Below are positions 1-9,444 of a DNA stretch of 64,000 nucleotides, one piece after another. How positions within the stretch are numbered: position 1 is the stretch's first letter; every line of letters begins with the position of its first letter. A program made the position numbers and the translations under genes. Below the pieces are notes generated by a model. That model was not told the DNA's origin. It saw only the letters and a list, made by a program, of their open reading frames with translations, and ran no database searches. Source of the stretch: Roseiarcus sp963820775 (GTDB lineage: Bacteria > Pseudomonadota > Alphaproteobacteria > Rhizobiales > Beijerinckiaceae); the NCBI GenBank assembly GCA_963820775.1, contig CAWGBF010000002.1, forward strand, positions 306,661-370,660, given 5' to 3'.

Positions 1-261
1 CGCCTCGCGGCTTGGCGCTCCTCACTGAGCGGCGGCAACGGCGGCAGCCCCGGCCGATCGGCGCGTCGGTCGCTTGACATGCCTGCCCGGCCGGTGGGCA
101 GATGTTCACGACTGACGAATAACCGATGGAAACTGCCTCATGGACCATGCTGGCGCCGAAGCGCGCGCTTGATGTCGCTTCGCGGCGCGTGAGCGGTTTG
201 ACCCATCGTTCGCATGGACTCGCCGAGCCGGGCGCGAGCAAATCGGCGATCTCCTCGGCCG

Positions 262-595
262 TCAGGCCGGCGCTCGCCACCCGGCGCTGGCATCGTCGCG
301 CTCGATCAGGCCCTTCGCCTGAAGGCGCTTCAGCCGCTCGTCCGTCGTCGACCTTTGCGTCGCCGCCGGCCTGGCGATCGCCGCCGTTCGCATCCCCGGC
401 GACGACTGCAGGAGCTTGAGGATCGTCTCTTCGACTTGCAGCCCCCGAAGCGCCTTCGGGGGTCGTTTGGCCGGCGTAGGGTGTTCGCTTGCGGCCGCGA
501 CTCCGTTCATCAGCAGCCGCTTCATGGCGGCGCGGGTTGAGTCCAGTTTCCCCGACGGGGACGAACCGCTGCGCAAGCTCGACCAAACTCCCGTC
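262..595 (-). pseudogene. Small winged-helix-like protein, frameshifted
   Basis: A good ribosome site (AAGGAGGAAG) precedes an ATG at 595 that opens with MDGSLVELAQRFVPVG. The coding signal then moves to a different frame (residues such as LDSTRAAMKRLLMNG, then a helical segment ending KRLQAKGLIERDD, stop at 262). The C-terminal half resembles a MarR/winged-helix recognition segment. The switch sits at a GGGG run near 548, so one base is probably lost or gained. The ATG frame itself stays open to the window edge at base 1, but its translation looks like antisense composition, not protein. Positions 1-261 hold nothing else I can support. Function not recognised. Confidence 0.4.
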
Positions 596-625
596 CATGA
601 TTATCTTCCTCCTTCATTGGAAGAC

Positions 626-881
626 TTAGCGGCCACTGCCTAGAACCCGCAACTTGCCGATCGCAACGAGCCGCCCGTCGCCGGTTTCGCCCCAAATGAT
701 CTCGGTCAAGTCGGGCAAGGGAATATCCGGCGCAGGCGGCGCAGGCGCGGCTTGAGCCTCCGGGCTATCGATCGGGCAAGGGGGCTGAGGAAAGTTATAA
801 TGCCAAATCGAAATCGCCTGCACGCCGCTGGCGGGCTCGGCCAGCGCGAAAAAAGATGAGGATGGCAAGGAGCGATCTCAT
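626..881 (-). pseudogene. Possible small exported protein, homopolymer frameshift
   Basis: An ATG at 881 begins MRSLLAILIFF, a plausible signal-peptide start. The continuation in the same frame is poor. Removing one T from the T6 run at about 849-854 joins it to a frame reading ALAEPASGVQAISIW and then a proline/alanine-rich segment to the stop at 626. The joined product would be about 84 residues. The family is not recognised. Whether the indel is real or a sequencing error cannot be told from the sequence. Confidence 0.3.
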
Positions 882-1181
882 CCCAGCCCCATATCGGCGG
901 GTTGCTTGAAGATACTCTTGAGCAGGGTTTCCCGCCAGACGAGAAAACGGGCCTGGCGCGCGCCATGCGTCGAGCTTCAAAGTCGCTTCGCGCGACTTTG
1001 ATTTTCGATCGCCGCCGTTCGGGTCAATGCAGCCGGCACTCGCCGCGAGCGATCGCGATGAGCCTGGCGACGTTCAATGGCGGTGGCCGCTCGCCGCGCT
1101 GGTTGGCGTCGCGCACGAGCGCTTCTCGGGTCGGGGCGGCTTCGGCGATCGCGGCCAGGATGACGGGCCAATCCGCGGCCA

Positions 1182-1347
1182 GAGACTTTCGGCGAGACGC
1201 GCCAGGAATTGCCATTAGAAATCGCCGAACCGCCTACTGAGACCGGTCCTTGGCGAGGTAAGCTACGGAAATGTCGTCCTATCCTGAGGCGTAGGAAATC
1301 ACGTGGGTTTGGGCGGACTACTTGGTGGAGCTGAGGGGATTCGAACC
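1182..1347 (-). repeat. att-like repeat copy C with tRNA/tmRNA 3' end
   Basis: Read on the minus strand, 1347-1323 is a tRNA- or tmRNA-type 3' end (T-loop TTCGAAT, acceptor strand CAGCTCC, then ACCA). It is followed by about 140 bp homologous to the repeats at 6873-7043 and 33412-33590. The five bases before the T-loop do not pair as a T-stem, so this is only a 3' fragment. Homology to the other copies stops at about 1182. The orientation is opposite to the other two copies. This is what a recombined attachment site next to a site-specific recombinase looks like. Confidence 0.6.
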
Positions 1348-1511
1348 TAGAGCCGTCCGCAAGCGATCTGCAATGATTCGCCATCGACCAGCCCGGGCGT
1401 TGCCCGCCGTCCAGCCCCGAACGGAACGCTCGACATCTCGACCAACGACCGCAAAGTTTGTAGGCTCGTCTCGGCTTATCTGCCGGGCACTCGACGATGG
1501 AGGCGGTAAAG

Positions 1512-1805
1512 ATGGCCGGTGTCACCGATCATCCTGATGATTTCGATCGCGAGTGGGCCTACCGCAGAGGCTACGCGCATGGCGCGGCGGCGGTCGTCGC
1601 AGCGCTTCGCGCCCATTTACTCGAAGAAATTAGGCGCAGAGCGGAAGCGTGGCTTGCTAGCGAGATGACGCCCTGGCGGGCGCAGTTCCAGCCAAAAGCG
1701 ACTCGACACCCAGACGCCGTGGCATTTCACAAGGCTCGATGTGCTCGACCGCTTGCAGAGCGGCTTCGCCCGGTTCGCCGCGTCGATAGCAGTGAGCTGT
1801 CCTGA
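1512..1805 (+). CDS. Small hypothetical protein
   Basis: A 97-residue frame starts at an ATG preceded by GGAGGCGG. It begins MAGVTDHPDDFDREWAYRRG and contains an amphipathic helical stretch (AAAVVAALRAHLLEEIRRRAE). It stands between the att-like repeat and the phage-packaging block, and it is on the opposite strand to both neighbouring gene groups. Such short aromatic/charged proteins are common among phage and integrative-element genes. I do not recognise the family. Codon use is reasonable for the window. A second, overlapping frame at 1741-2028 is less convincing and is not listed. Confidence 0.45.
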   Translation: MAGVTDHPDDFDREWAYRRGYAHGAAAVVAALRAHLLEEIRRRAEAWLASEMTPWRAQFQPKATRHPDAVAFHKARCARPLAERLRPVRRVDSSELS

Positions 1806-2042
1806 ATGGAGGTCAAGGAGGGGGGCTTCGCTCGAAAGCGAGGTACGTGTGTACGTCGACCTTCCTATCAGACGCGAAGCCAGGCGACGCCTCGGCTTTT
1901 GGCTACTCGGGCCAGATCTTCCCGGCGACGGCGGCGTTTCCTTTGAGGTTAACCCGACAGAAGGGCTTCGGGAGCAATGGCGTCGGATCGGAATGGTCTT
2001 TCGCATCAAGATCCGAAAACGCACGTAGCCGATAGAGAGCGG

Positions 2043-3527
2043 CTACCATCCGCCGTATCGAGAACGCCCTGAGATGGGGAGGCTGCTGGACGACCTCCAC
2101 GGTCGCGAGGCCATTTTTATGATTTCATCGGTGATCTCCATCGGCATATTCCGATCCCCGTCGAAGAGCGCTTGACTGATGGAATTGCACTGATCGTCGT
2201 GGCGGCCGCCGGGAAAGGCGAAGAGCTCGGCCTCAAGATCAGGCAGCCAATTGGCCCGTTCCGGCAAGAAAACCTGGCCCGCCTCAATTTTCGCCGAGGC
2301 GACCGCCATCCGGCTCGCCTTATCCCCGACGGGTTTTACGGCAATGATTCCCCAGATCTCTTGTCTCAGCTCCTGAACGAGAGCGGTCCCAGTGACTGCG
2401 TCTTCAACAAGAACACGCCGCGCGCTCCATTGCTTGGCGAGGCTTCGGACGGCCGCCTTCAGCGTGGGATAGTCGACCCGCCGCCGCCAGACGTCGAGGA
2501 GATACCAACGCTTTCTGCGGGTCAGGATCCAGGTCGTGCAGACCGACCAGTCGTTGTCGGGACCTCCCTTGCTGGCGGTGTCCCAACTTTGGAGCGTCAT
2601 AAGCCGCTCGGCATGAGACGGGAGTTCGTCGCCGTAGCGCCGGATCCAATGGCGCTTAATCATTGCCCCTCCGGGTGGAACGGGCGCCTGCTGATACTGG
2701 GCGGAGAAAGCGTCGCTGCCGATCTGAAGTTTCAGGGCTTCCAGGACAGGGACCGGCTCGCGTTCAGGAGACAGCGCCTCGCCAAATCGCCGACGATGCG
2801 AGCGTCCATTTCCCAGCGCGACGATCTCCTCGAATTCCGCGATCGCCCGAAGACTCAGGAGCTCCCATTCATCGGATTGGCTCAGCAAAAAGCCGGTCAA
2901 ATCGTCCATATGAACGCGTTGCATGACGACCACGATCGCACCGGTGCGCTTGTCGTCGAGGCGCGACAGCAACGTGTTCGCGAACCATTGATTGGCCGCC
3001 GAGCGCTTCGTTTCCGACAAGGCGTCATCAGGTTTCAACGGATCGTCGATAACGATGATGTCGCCCCCGCGCCCGGTTAGCGTGCCGCCGACCGAGGTCG
3101 CAAGGCGGAAACCGCGCGCGGTGAGTTCGATCTCGGTTTCCGAGTTCTTGTAAGGCCCGATGCGGGCATTGGGGAACGTTCGTCGATACCAAGGCGATTC
3201 GAGCAGGGCGCGAAAGTCATTGCTATGCTTTCGGGACAGATCGCCCGAATAACTGACGCAAATGATGCGGCGCGATGGATCATGTCCAAGGGCGAAGGCT
3301 GGAAAAGCGGCCGAAGCCATGATCGATTTCAGAGACCGCGGCGGCATGTTGATGATCAGGCGCCGTATCTCGCCTCGGCGAACACGTTCGAGCTGCCAAG
3401 CGATCGCCTCGACGTGCCATGTTCTGACGTAGTCTTGGCCTGGGCAAAGGGTCGTGAACGCCTTATGCACGAAGGTTCTGAAGTCGGCGCGCAAAAGGGC
3501 CTGAAATTTGCGTTCTTCAGATACCAT
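2043..3527 (-). CDS. Phage-type terminase large subunit
   Basis: About 494 residues from the ATG at 3527, which overlaps the end of the upstream DUF5681 gene by 11 bp. The ATPase part has a Walker A-like NMPPRSLKS at about residues 60-68 and a Walker B-like DIIVIDDP at about 147-154. The C-terminal nuclease part has the usual first acidic motif SWDTASKGGPDNDWS and a later DDQ. This order and length fit the large terminase family that cuts and pumps DNA into capsids. No portal, capsid or tail gene is in view, so it probably belongs to a defective prophage or a transfer-type element. The last 30 residues (serine/arginine-rich) look unlike the family and may be altered. Confidence 0.85.
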   Translation of the reverse strand: MVSEERKFQALLRADFRTFVHKAFTTLCPGQDYVRTWHVEAIAWQLERVRRGEIRRLIINMPPRSLKSIMASAAFPAFALGHDPSRRIICVSYSGDLSRKHSNDFRALLESPWYRRTFPNARIGPYKNSETEIELTARGFRLATSVGGTLTGRGGDIIVIDDPLKPDDALSETKRSAANQWFANTLLSRLDDKRTGAIVVVMQRVHMDDLTGFLLSQSDEWELLSLRAIAEFEEIVALGNGRSHRRRFGEALSPEREPVPVLEALKLQIGSDAFSAQYQQAPVPPGGAMIKRHWIRRYGDELPSHAERLMTLQSWDTASKGGPDNDWSVCTTWILTRRKRWYLLDVWRRRVDYPTLKAAVRSLAKQWSARRVLVEDAVTGTALVQELRQEIWGIIAVKPVGDKASRMAVASAKIEAGQVFLPERANWLPDLEAELFAFPGGRHDDQCNSISQALFDGDRNMPMEITDEIIKMASRPWRSSSSLPISGRSRYGGW

Positions 3528-3957
3528 CGCCAAATCCCGCGATCCCGAACTCCTTGGCCCAGTCGGAGACGGGACCCGCCGGGCTGGACAAGTATTGCGA
3601 CAGGATCGCCTGATCTTCAGCCAAGAGCTCGCCCAGCCGCAGTTCGGTCTCAGGCGACGCCACATAACGATCGATGAGCGGGAGCAGGAGTTTTAGGGCT
3701 GCCGCATCGCGCCGCAGGGCGTCGTTGACGAGCCGACGAAACATGACCTCAAGAGTGGGAATGCGGCGCGTCTTTCCGTTCTCGGTCACGGCAATTTTTT
3801 GCCCGAGAATGTCTTGCAGGATCGCGCCGACCGTTCGGCTCCCTTTCGGGCGACCCTTTGGATTACGGCTTTTGCCGGCCACAAATTGCGTCGCTTTCGG
3901 CGGCCGGCCGTACCCGACGACGTAGTCAGCGGCGTCGAGGCCCTTTCGATCATTCAT
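3517..3957 (-). CDS. DUF5681 protein, likely small-terminase-like partner
   Basis: A 146-residue protein. The N-terminal segment FVAGKSRNPKGRPKGSRT is the hallmark of DUF5681, a domain usually found directly before a terminase large subunit. The rest is helical and charged. Its start overlaps the end of the methyltransferase gene by 8 bp (ATGAATGA) and its end overlaps the terminase start by 11 bp, so the three genes are almost certainly one translationally coupled unit. A DNA-recognition role in packaging is inferred from position. The family function has not been shown directly. Confidence 0.8.
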   Translation of the reverse strand: MNDRKGLDAADYVVGYGRPPKATQFVAGKSRNPKGRPKGSRTVGAILQDILGQKIAVTENGKTRRIPTLEVMFRRLVNDALRRDAAALKLLLPLIDRYVASPETELRLGELLAEDQAILSQYLSSPAGPVSDWAKEFGIAGFGDGI

Positions 3958-5449
3958 AGGGGCCCTCCTGGTCCGGGGCGGCCTGATCGCCTTTCGCCTT
4001 GTTGACGTCGAAGACGATGGTCCTTCGATCGTCCGTTCCGCTGTTGAGCAGCGATTTGTCGCCCGTGGCCTTCCAATGACCGGGACTGGGCTTTGCTAGC
4101 TCTCCGGCGCGTGCGGCGCCGACGTCTTCGAAACTTCGCTCATCGCCAGCAAGGATCGCTTCCAGCTTCGTCATCCGCTGCCATCTGAGGATCGCGACGT
4201 CGACGTATCGTGCTTCGTATTCGATGCCGATCGCGACGCGCCCGGCTTTCTCCGCTGCCAGAATGGTCGTTCCCGAACCCACGAATTGATCGAGCACCAC
4301 CTCACCGCGCGCGGTGCAGTCGAGCAACGCATCGGCCACGAGGGCGACCGGCTTGACCGTCGGGTGAGCGGCGAGCGCTTCCATGCGGCCCTTCCCGAAC
4401 GTGTTGACGCCGGCGTAGGTCCAGACGTTCGACCTGTTGCGTCCGAAGCGGCCCAGTTCGACGTTGTTCCGGTGCGGTTCTTCGCCGACCCGGAAGACGC
4501 CAATGAATTCATGCTGGCTCCGGTAGAATGAGCCCTGACCAGCGTTCGACTTGACCCAGACGACGATATTCAACATCTCGCCGTAAAGTTCACGGCCGAC
4601 CTCAATCAATTCGCCGACGTGGCGCCAATCGATACAGATGAAATGAACCGCGCCTTGAGCAGAGACGCGCACTCCGTTGCCAAGCGTCTGCGACAGGAAC
4701 ATTCGAAACTGTGCCTGCGACATCTCTCCCGAGGCGAAGGCGAATTCGGGATGTTGAACGCGACCCCGGCCCCCGATCGCGCGCACGCGCAAATTATAGG
4801 GCGGATCGGTAATGACGGCTGCTGCCTGCGCCCCGCCCATCGCTCGGACGAAATCCTGCGGCTCGCGCGAATTGCCGCAAAGCAACCGGTGCCTTCCCAG
4901 GAGCCACAAGTCGCCGCGTTGGGTGACCGCTGTGTGAGGAAATGCGGGAATGGCGTCTTCAGGATCCGGTCGCGAGGACGCCATGTCAGCAAGCAGCAAA
5001 TCAATCTCACCCGTCTCGAATCCGGTGATCGAAACGTCGAGCCCCTCGACCGGCAACAGCTCAATCAACTCGCCAAGCTCGATCGAGAGGAGCTCTCGGT
5101 CCCAGCCGGCCTGTTCTGCGATCTTGTTGTCGGCGATCACATAGGCCCGCTTCTGGGCCTCGCTGAGATGCCCAGATCGGACAATCGGCACATGGGCCAT
5201 GCCCTCTAGGCGCGCCCCCTCCAATCGCCCATGACCCGCAAGAATCATGTTCTCGTCGTCGACGATCAGCGGATTCAAAAAACCAAACTTACGGATGCTG
5301 GCGGCAATCTGGCGGATTTGTTTTTTCGAATGAGTCCTCGGATTTTTGGGATTGGGACGAATGTTCGCAATTGGCGCCCATTCCATTCGAGGCAAGTCCG
5401 CCAATTCCAGGCGAACCTTCGAGGAAGAAGAAATACCAGCAGCACCCAT
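3950..5449 (-). CDS. ParB-domain DNA methyltransferase (N4/N6 type)
   Basis: About 499 residues from the ATG at 5449, chosen because GGAGAA lies just upstream; the longer reading frame to 5575 has no such site. Residues about 25-115 are a ParB/sulfiredoxin-like nuclease fold (NPRTHSKKQI, GHGRLEGAR). After a linker comes a class-beta amino-methyltransferase: the catalytic TDPPYN at about 214-219 and the AdoMet-binding FVGSGTT further on, with a conserved HPTVKP. Such enzymes methylate adenine or cytosine in phage and mobile-element DNA, usually without a partner nuclease. It precedes DUF5681 and terminase with overlap, so it may mark DNA before packaging (inference). Confidence 0.85.
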   Translation of the reverse strand: MGAAGISSSSKVRLELADLPRMEWAPIANIRPNPKNPRTHSKKQIRQIAASIRKFGFLNPLIVDDENMILAGHGRLEGARLEGMAHVPIVRSGHLSEAQKRAYVIADNKIAEQAGWDRELLSIELGELIELLPVEGLDVSITGFETGEIDLLLADMASSRPDPEDAIPAFPHTAVTQRGDLWLLGRHRLLCGNSREPQDFVRAMGGAQAAAVITDPPYNLRVRAIGGRGRVQHPEFAFASGEMSQAQFRMFLSQTLGNGVRVSAQGAVHFICIDWRHVGELIEVGRELYGEMLNIVVWVKSNAGQGSFYRSQHEFIGVFRVGEEPHRNNVELGRFGRNRSNVWTYAGVNTFGKGRMEALAAHPTVKPVALVADALLDCTARGEVVLDQFVGSGTTILAAEKAGRVAIGIEYEARYVDVAILRWQRMTKLEAILAGDERSFEDVGAARAGELAKPSPGHWKATGDKSLLNSGTDDRRTIVFDVNKAKGDQAAPDQEGPYE

Positions 5450-5571
5450 GGCCGTTCTCCGCGAATCAGCTTGTGATCGCGGATTGTTGGCGATTCCCCC
5501 GTTCGAGCGCCAAGGGACTAATTGAGGTTGTTTCGAAGTTCTGAAGCAGTCAGTCGCGCCGGCGCGACCCT

Positions 5572-6480
5572 TCACCTCGACCTTAGCCGGCGCTTCTTTT
5601 GCCGCCGGCGAGCCGGGCTCGGATCGAAATCCGGCTCACCAAACGCCGATCGCGTCGAATCGGTCAGCGCGTCCGTGTAATCTCCAACCACGGGGTCATA
5701 GGTGTAGGCCTTGTTGCCGAGATACGTAAGCAACAATTCGTGCGCGAGGCTCGCCGCGCTTGCTTTTGGACCTCGGCGAGCAGACAATCCTGGCGCCAAA
5801 GCCGCCGCGATTTCTCTTGCGCGCTGAAAAGCAGCGAAATCGCCTCGAACCGCGCCCTCGAGCGTCGCGACAAACTCGAATACGCTGAAGTCGACGCCGT
5901 AAAAAACATCGCTCAGATTGGATGATGTTGTGTTCCATTCCTCAAGCAGGATCGCCGCCTTGCGCGAAATCGAGCGCGGCGTCCGCCCGGGCTTCGCCAA
6001 GTAGCGGAGACCGTCGACAACGATCCGCTGCATTCGGGCATTGTTAGCCTCGTCTTTGCCCGCGCGGATGATCCCATGAGCCAACCCTCGCGCCATAAGC
6101 GGGTGTTGGCCCAGCTCGATTAACACTGGCTCGTAATATGGCGCGGGCGGAAGCTTCTCGAGCTGTTCGTGCATTTCGCAGACCGGTACAAGCACCGGCT
6201 CAAAGATGGTCGTAGCAAAGCGTTCGACCACTTCGAAGATCTGTATAACCATCGACTGAACGACGGTCTTATCGAGCCGGGCGACCGCCTCGCAGACCTC
6301 TATAGCCACCGGCTCCACGACGGCTAATATCCGATTGACGAAACTTTCGAGACTTTCGAGAAAGGTCTGGACGCGCTTTAAGTCCGCAGCGATGTCGCGC
6401 CCAGGGAAAAACTCCTCAAGGAACTCACCGCTCGTTGGACTGCTCGCTTCCACAAAAGGCTCCAGCTCCTGCAAAGGCAT
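5572..6480 (-). CDS. Hypothetical protein upstream of the packaging block
   Basis: About 302 residues from an internal ATG at 6480 (MPLQELEPF); the longer frame from 6525 adds a less likely leader. The N-terminal half is rich in F, V and E and predicted helical (FLESLESFVNRIL, IFEVVERFATTIF). The middle has a DNA-binding-like basic segment (KPGRTPRSISRKAAILLEEW), and the last 15 residues are very basic (RRRQKKRRLRSR). No known domain is recognised. The gene lies 122 bp upstream of the ParB-methyltransferase on the same strand and is probably in the same transcript. The basic tail suggests nucleic acid binding. Confidence 0.6.
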   Translation of the reverse strand: MPLQELEPFVEASSPTSGEFLEEFFPGRDIAADLKRVQTFLESLESFVNRILAVVEPVAIEVCEAVARLDKTVVQSMVIQIFEVVERFATTIFEPVLVPVCEMHEQLEKLPPAPYYEPVLIELGQHPLMARGLAHGIIRAGKDEANNARMQRIVVDGLRYLAKPGRTPRSISRKAAILLEEWNTTSSNLSDVFYGVDFSVFEFVATLEGAVRGDFAAFQRAREIAAALAPGLSARRGPKASAASLAHELLLTYLGNKAYTYDPVVGDYTDALTDSTRSAFGEPDFDPSPARRRQKKRRLRSR

Positions 6481-6599
6481 TCCGTTCGTCTTTGCGCCCC
6501 ACGCTCGTGAGGGGCAAGCTGCCATGGTGGATTCGAAATCTTCAAAAAGAGATTATCGAGCCTTCCCTAACGGCGCCTCAAAATGGCTCAGCGTGTGAG

Positions 6600-6850
6600 T
6601 TGACGGTGAAAGCAGCTCGACGAAGGCAAAACGACGGCGGCCAATCGTTGCCGGTTCGCGCAAAAACTTTTCCCTCATGTGCCAACTTCATTCCCTGTTC
6701 TTAAGAATTAATTCCCTGCTCCAATTCTTAGGGAATTTGCTCGCAACCAACTGAAATGATAAGCAAATCTAAGGGCGATTTTCGAGAGATCGGCCGAAAA
6801 TTGAAAACTTCCCTGTTCTTTTCCCTGTTAGCAGGGAATTCGACCGTCGG
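6600..6850. promoter_or_regulatory. Intergenic region with repeated TTCCCTG motifs
   Basis: This A/T-richer stretch between divergent units contains TTCCCTGTTC (about 6691), TTCCCTGCTCC (about 6712), TTCCCTGTTC and TTCCCTG (about 6810-6829), and an inverted AGCAGGGAA at about 6830-6838, giving the hairpin TTCCCTG-TTA-GCAGGGAA. TTCCCTG clusters of this kind recur in front of alphaproteobacterial mobile-element genes. It probably holds the promoter of the minus-strand packaging block and perhaps an operator. The function is inferred only from repetition and position. Confidence 0.4.
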
Positions 6851-6872
6851 AGACCGGTTTGGCAAGACTGCG

Positions 6873-7043
6873 TCCACCACCAGGTAGTCCGCGCAAACCG
6901 ACGTGACTTCCCAGGGTCAGAAATAGCGCGACATTTCCGTAACCTGTGCGTGGAGAACCGGTCTCTGCGGTCGGTTTGGCACGTTCAGGCGACCTTTCTC
7001 GACGCGTATCGCCTAAAGTCTCTGGCCGCACATTTCCGTTTCC
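6873..7043 (+). repeat. att-like repeat copy A
   Basis: From CCACCACCAGG onward this is homologous to 33430-33590 and, inverted, to 1182-1335. Shared blocks include AGTCCGCGCAAA, CGACATTTCCGTA, GGACCGGTCTC-like text and GTCTCTGGCCGC, and homology with copy B continues to about 7200. The tRNA-like T-loop seen in copies B and C is replaced here by unrelated sequence, so only the CCACCA core is retained. It lies immediately downstream of the 3' end of the serine recombinase gene, the usual place for an attachment site of such elements. Confidence 0.6.
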
Positions 7044-7231
7044 AAGGTTGCTGTTTGCCAAGTGTCCACCGCGCGCCCGATTTCGAATGGCCGTTTGGGA
7101 GGCGCGAACCTCGACACTTGATCCAGTTGGGATGGATGGATCTCGCCCAGCGGAACACAAATGAGCAGGGCGGATCCGTTCCCCACGCCTTCGGCGGCGC
7201 CTGGAAAAAACGGGCAAGAACGGATCGTTCC

Positions 7232-8840
7232 TTACGCCTGCGCCGGCGTCTGGAGTTCCAGCGTGCGCCACTGATGCGGCCAGGCCATCGGCAGGTCGAC
7301 GAGACGCTTGAGGCCAGAGCCGCGCGGCAGGCGTCCTTCGACTGCCGCCTTGACGATCTCCGGCGCGAGGAAGGCGAGCGACAGGGTCATCCGGATCGAA
7401 CGCTCGCTCTTGTCCTCTCGCGAAGCGAGCGACTCCAACGTCAGGCGGGAATCGCACAGAAGTTCACCGAGCCAGCGATGGGCATCGCCAAGAGCCTCGA
7501 TCAAAATCGCGCGCGCGTTGGCGGGCATCGGGCGGCCATGGGCCTTCGCATCGTTTGCTTTCTGGATGATCTCGCGCGTCCGATAGGGTGAAGGCCGCGT
7601 CCAGGGAAACGTCAGGATCCTCGCGCCGTCGCTTCCATCCGCAACCTCTGACAGGTGGATTCGGATCGTTGCGTGGCTGATAACGACACGATCAATCAGG
7701 TCGCGAATGTCAGTTTGCGAGGCAGTGCGGTCGAGGGACAGCTTGCCGTCCGGGGACGACTTGCCGAGGGTCTTCGCCACGAGAGTCTTCGACATCGGCG
7801 GCTGAAATGCGAACAATCGATCCCGCTTTGCTCTTGTCACCTTGCAGAGCCGCCTGCGATACATAGTAGCACCAACGTTTGGATCCCTTCCTCGCCCAGG
7901 TCGGGCTCATCCGGTTGCCGCCGTCGTCATAGAGCTTGCCTGCGAGCAGCGCATCGGACGATTGGCGCGTTCTCTTGGTCCTCGTAACGCCCAGATGATC
8001 TCCCAGTCTTTGCTGGACCTCGTCCCATAGGTCTAGCGTCACGACCGGCGGGTGTTGGCCTTCGTGCACCTGGCCCTTGTGGGCGATCCGGCCGATATAG
8101 ATCGGGTTCGATAAGAGCTTATAGACATGTCCCCGACTGAACAGTCCGCCGCCGGTCGAGCGGCCGGCACCATCGATGCGGACCGGAATCCGGAAGCTCT
8201 CAGCGTCGAGTTGCTGTTTGAGGCGTACCACGCTTCTCGCCTCGAGATAGCCGCGAAACAAGGATCGCACGATTGCTGCATGATCCTCGACGATATGCAA
8301 CGCGCGGTCCTCGACCCGGTAGCCCAACGGGACTACGCCGCCCATCCACATCCCCTTCTTCTTCGAAGCGGCGATCTTGTCCCGGATCCGCTCGCCTGTA
8401 ACCTCCCGCTCGAACTGGGCGAAGGACAAGAGCACATTGAGGGTCAACCGTCCCATGCTCGTCGTGGTGTTGAAGGACTGGGTCACCGAGACGAAAGAGA
8501 CGCCATGGGTATCGAACGTCTCGACCAGCTTGGCGAAATCGGCGAGCGAGCGGGTCAGCCGATCGACCTTGTAGACGACGATGACGTCGATCCGTCTCGC
8601 CTGCACATCGGCCAGAAGCTTCTGCAGCGCCGGCCGATCCATCGACCCGCCGGAGAAGCCGCCATCGTCGTAGCGATCCCGAACCAGTCGCCAGCCCTCG
8701 TGCGCTTGGCTCTTAATGTAGGCCTCGCACGCCTCCCGCTGAGCGTCGAGGGAATTGAAATCCTGCTCAAGTCCCTGCTCTGTCGAGACGCGCGTATAGA
8801 TGGCGCTACGCGAGCTGCGTCTGGCCGTCTGATCCTTCAT
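7232..8840 (-). pseudogene. Large serine recombinase, copy 1, frameshifted
   Basis: The N-terminal catalytic domain (YTRVSTEQ with the nucleophilic serine; residues about 10-150), recombinase domain and zinc-ribbon region are intact and about 90 percent identical by eye to the copy at 33733-35322. Near position 7790, GACTCTCGTGG has one extra base compared with the other copy. The frame changes there, and the last 200 residues (from LVAKTLG to the end) are read in another frame ending at 7232. The product would lack its C-terminal part. A single-base error in the assembly would give the same picture. It overlaps DUF2924 by 4 bp. Confidence 0.8.
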
Positions 8841-9439
8841 GGCGGCGCTCCACGCGACGCGCCATTCGCTGTACAGACGGCGGTCCTATTTCTGCTCTTT
8901 CGGAGACCCACGCCCACATCTGCTGGGCCAGTCTTTCCCTGACGAAGTCCGAAGAAGCGATGCCCGTTCCAAGTGGTCCCGGTCATCGCTTTGGCGATCT
9001 GCGACAGGCTGCCGAAGGTCTGGCCATTCCAGGCGAAGCCTTCCTCGAGGATCATGACCCGCTCGAGCCTTCCATTCCACTCTCGCACCAGCAGCGCACC
9101 AGCCTTCAGGCTAACGCCGTCTCGCGTCTGAGGCGTGCGGCGGTCGAAGCGAGCGGTAGGATCATCGTCCTTTCCGGAGCAAAGGATCCGCCGGACCGAT
9201 TTGTCCAGACCGCCGAACGCATCGGCCTGCAGGCGATAGGCCAGCACTCTCATCAACAGCCAGTGCTGGAGATGAGCAGGCGGTTCGCCGCCCAAATGGG
9301 CGCGCCATTGGCGGCGCAGCCCATTGAGATCATGCCCCTCCAGATCCGCCAGGATCGACAGAACCGTGGCGTCGAGCGCAGGCGAAGGACCTGACCTCGC
9401 CGCTGTAAGACGTTTCGCCGCCCGCCGCGCGCGGGCCAT
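8837..9439 (-). CDS. DUF2924 domain protein, copy 1
   Basis: 200 residues. Recognised by LRRQWRAHLGGEPPAHL, the WLLMRVLAYRLQ helix and the conserved GFAWNGQTFGSLSQIAKAMTGTTWNGHRFFGL block near the C-terminus, all typical of DUF2924. In alphaproteobacteria this family almost always sits between a DUF3489 gene and a large serine recombinase. The gene overlaps the recombinase start by 4 bp (ATGA) and is preceded by DUF3489 after 5 bp, so it is tightly coupled. A role as accessory factor of recombination is inferred from this fixed neighbourhood only. Confidence 0.85.
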   Translation of the reverse strand: MARARRAAKRLTAARSGPSPALDATVLSILADLEGHDLNGLRRQWRAHLGGEPPAHLQHWLLMRVLAYRLQADAFGGLDKSVRRILCSGKDDDPTARFDRRTPQTRDGVSLKAGALLVREWNGRLERVMILEEGFAWNGQTFGSLSQIAKAMTGTTWNGHRFFGLRQGKTGPADVGVGLRKSRNRTAVCTANGASRGAPP

Positions 9440-9444
9440 GTCGA

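Noticed and set aside
977..1525. Open frames on both strands around 977-1525
   Set aside because: They cross the att-like repeat and its junction; no ribosome site or family pattern. A 63-residue minus frame at 1024-1215 looks partly coding but has no start support.
1741..2028. Plus-strand 95-residue frame and overlapping alternatives
   Set aside because: Overlaps the better-supported gene at 1512-1805, lacks a ribosome site, and competes with two other frames of similar length.
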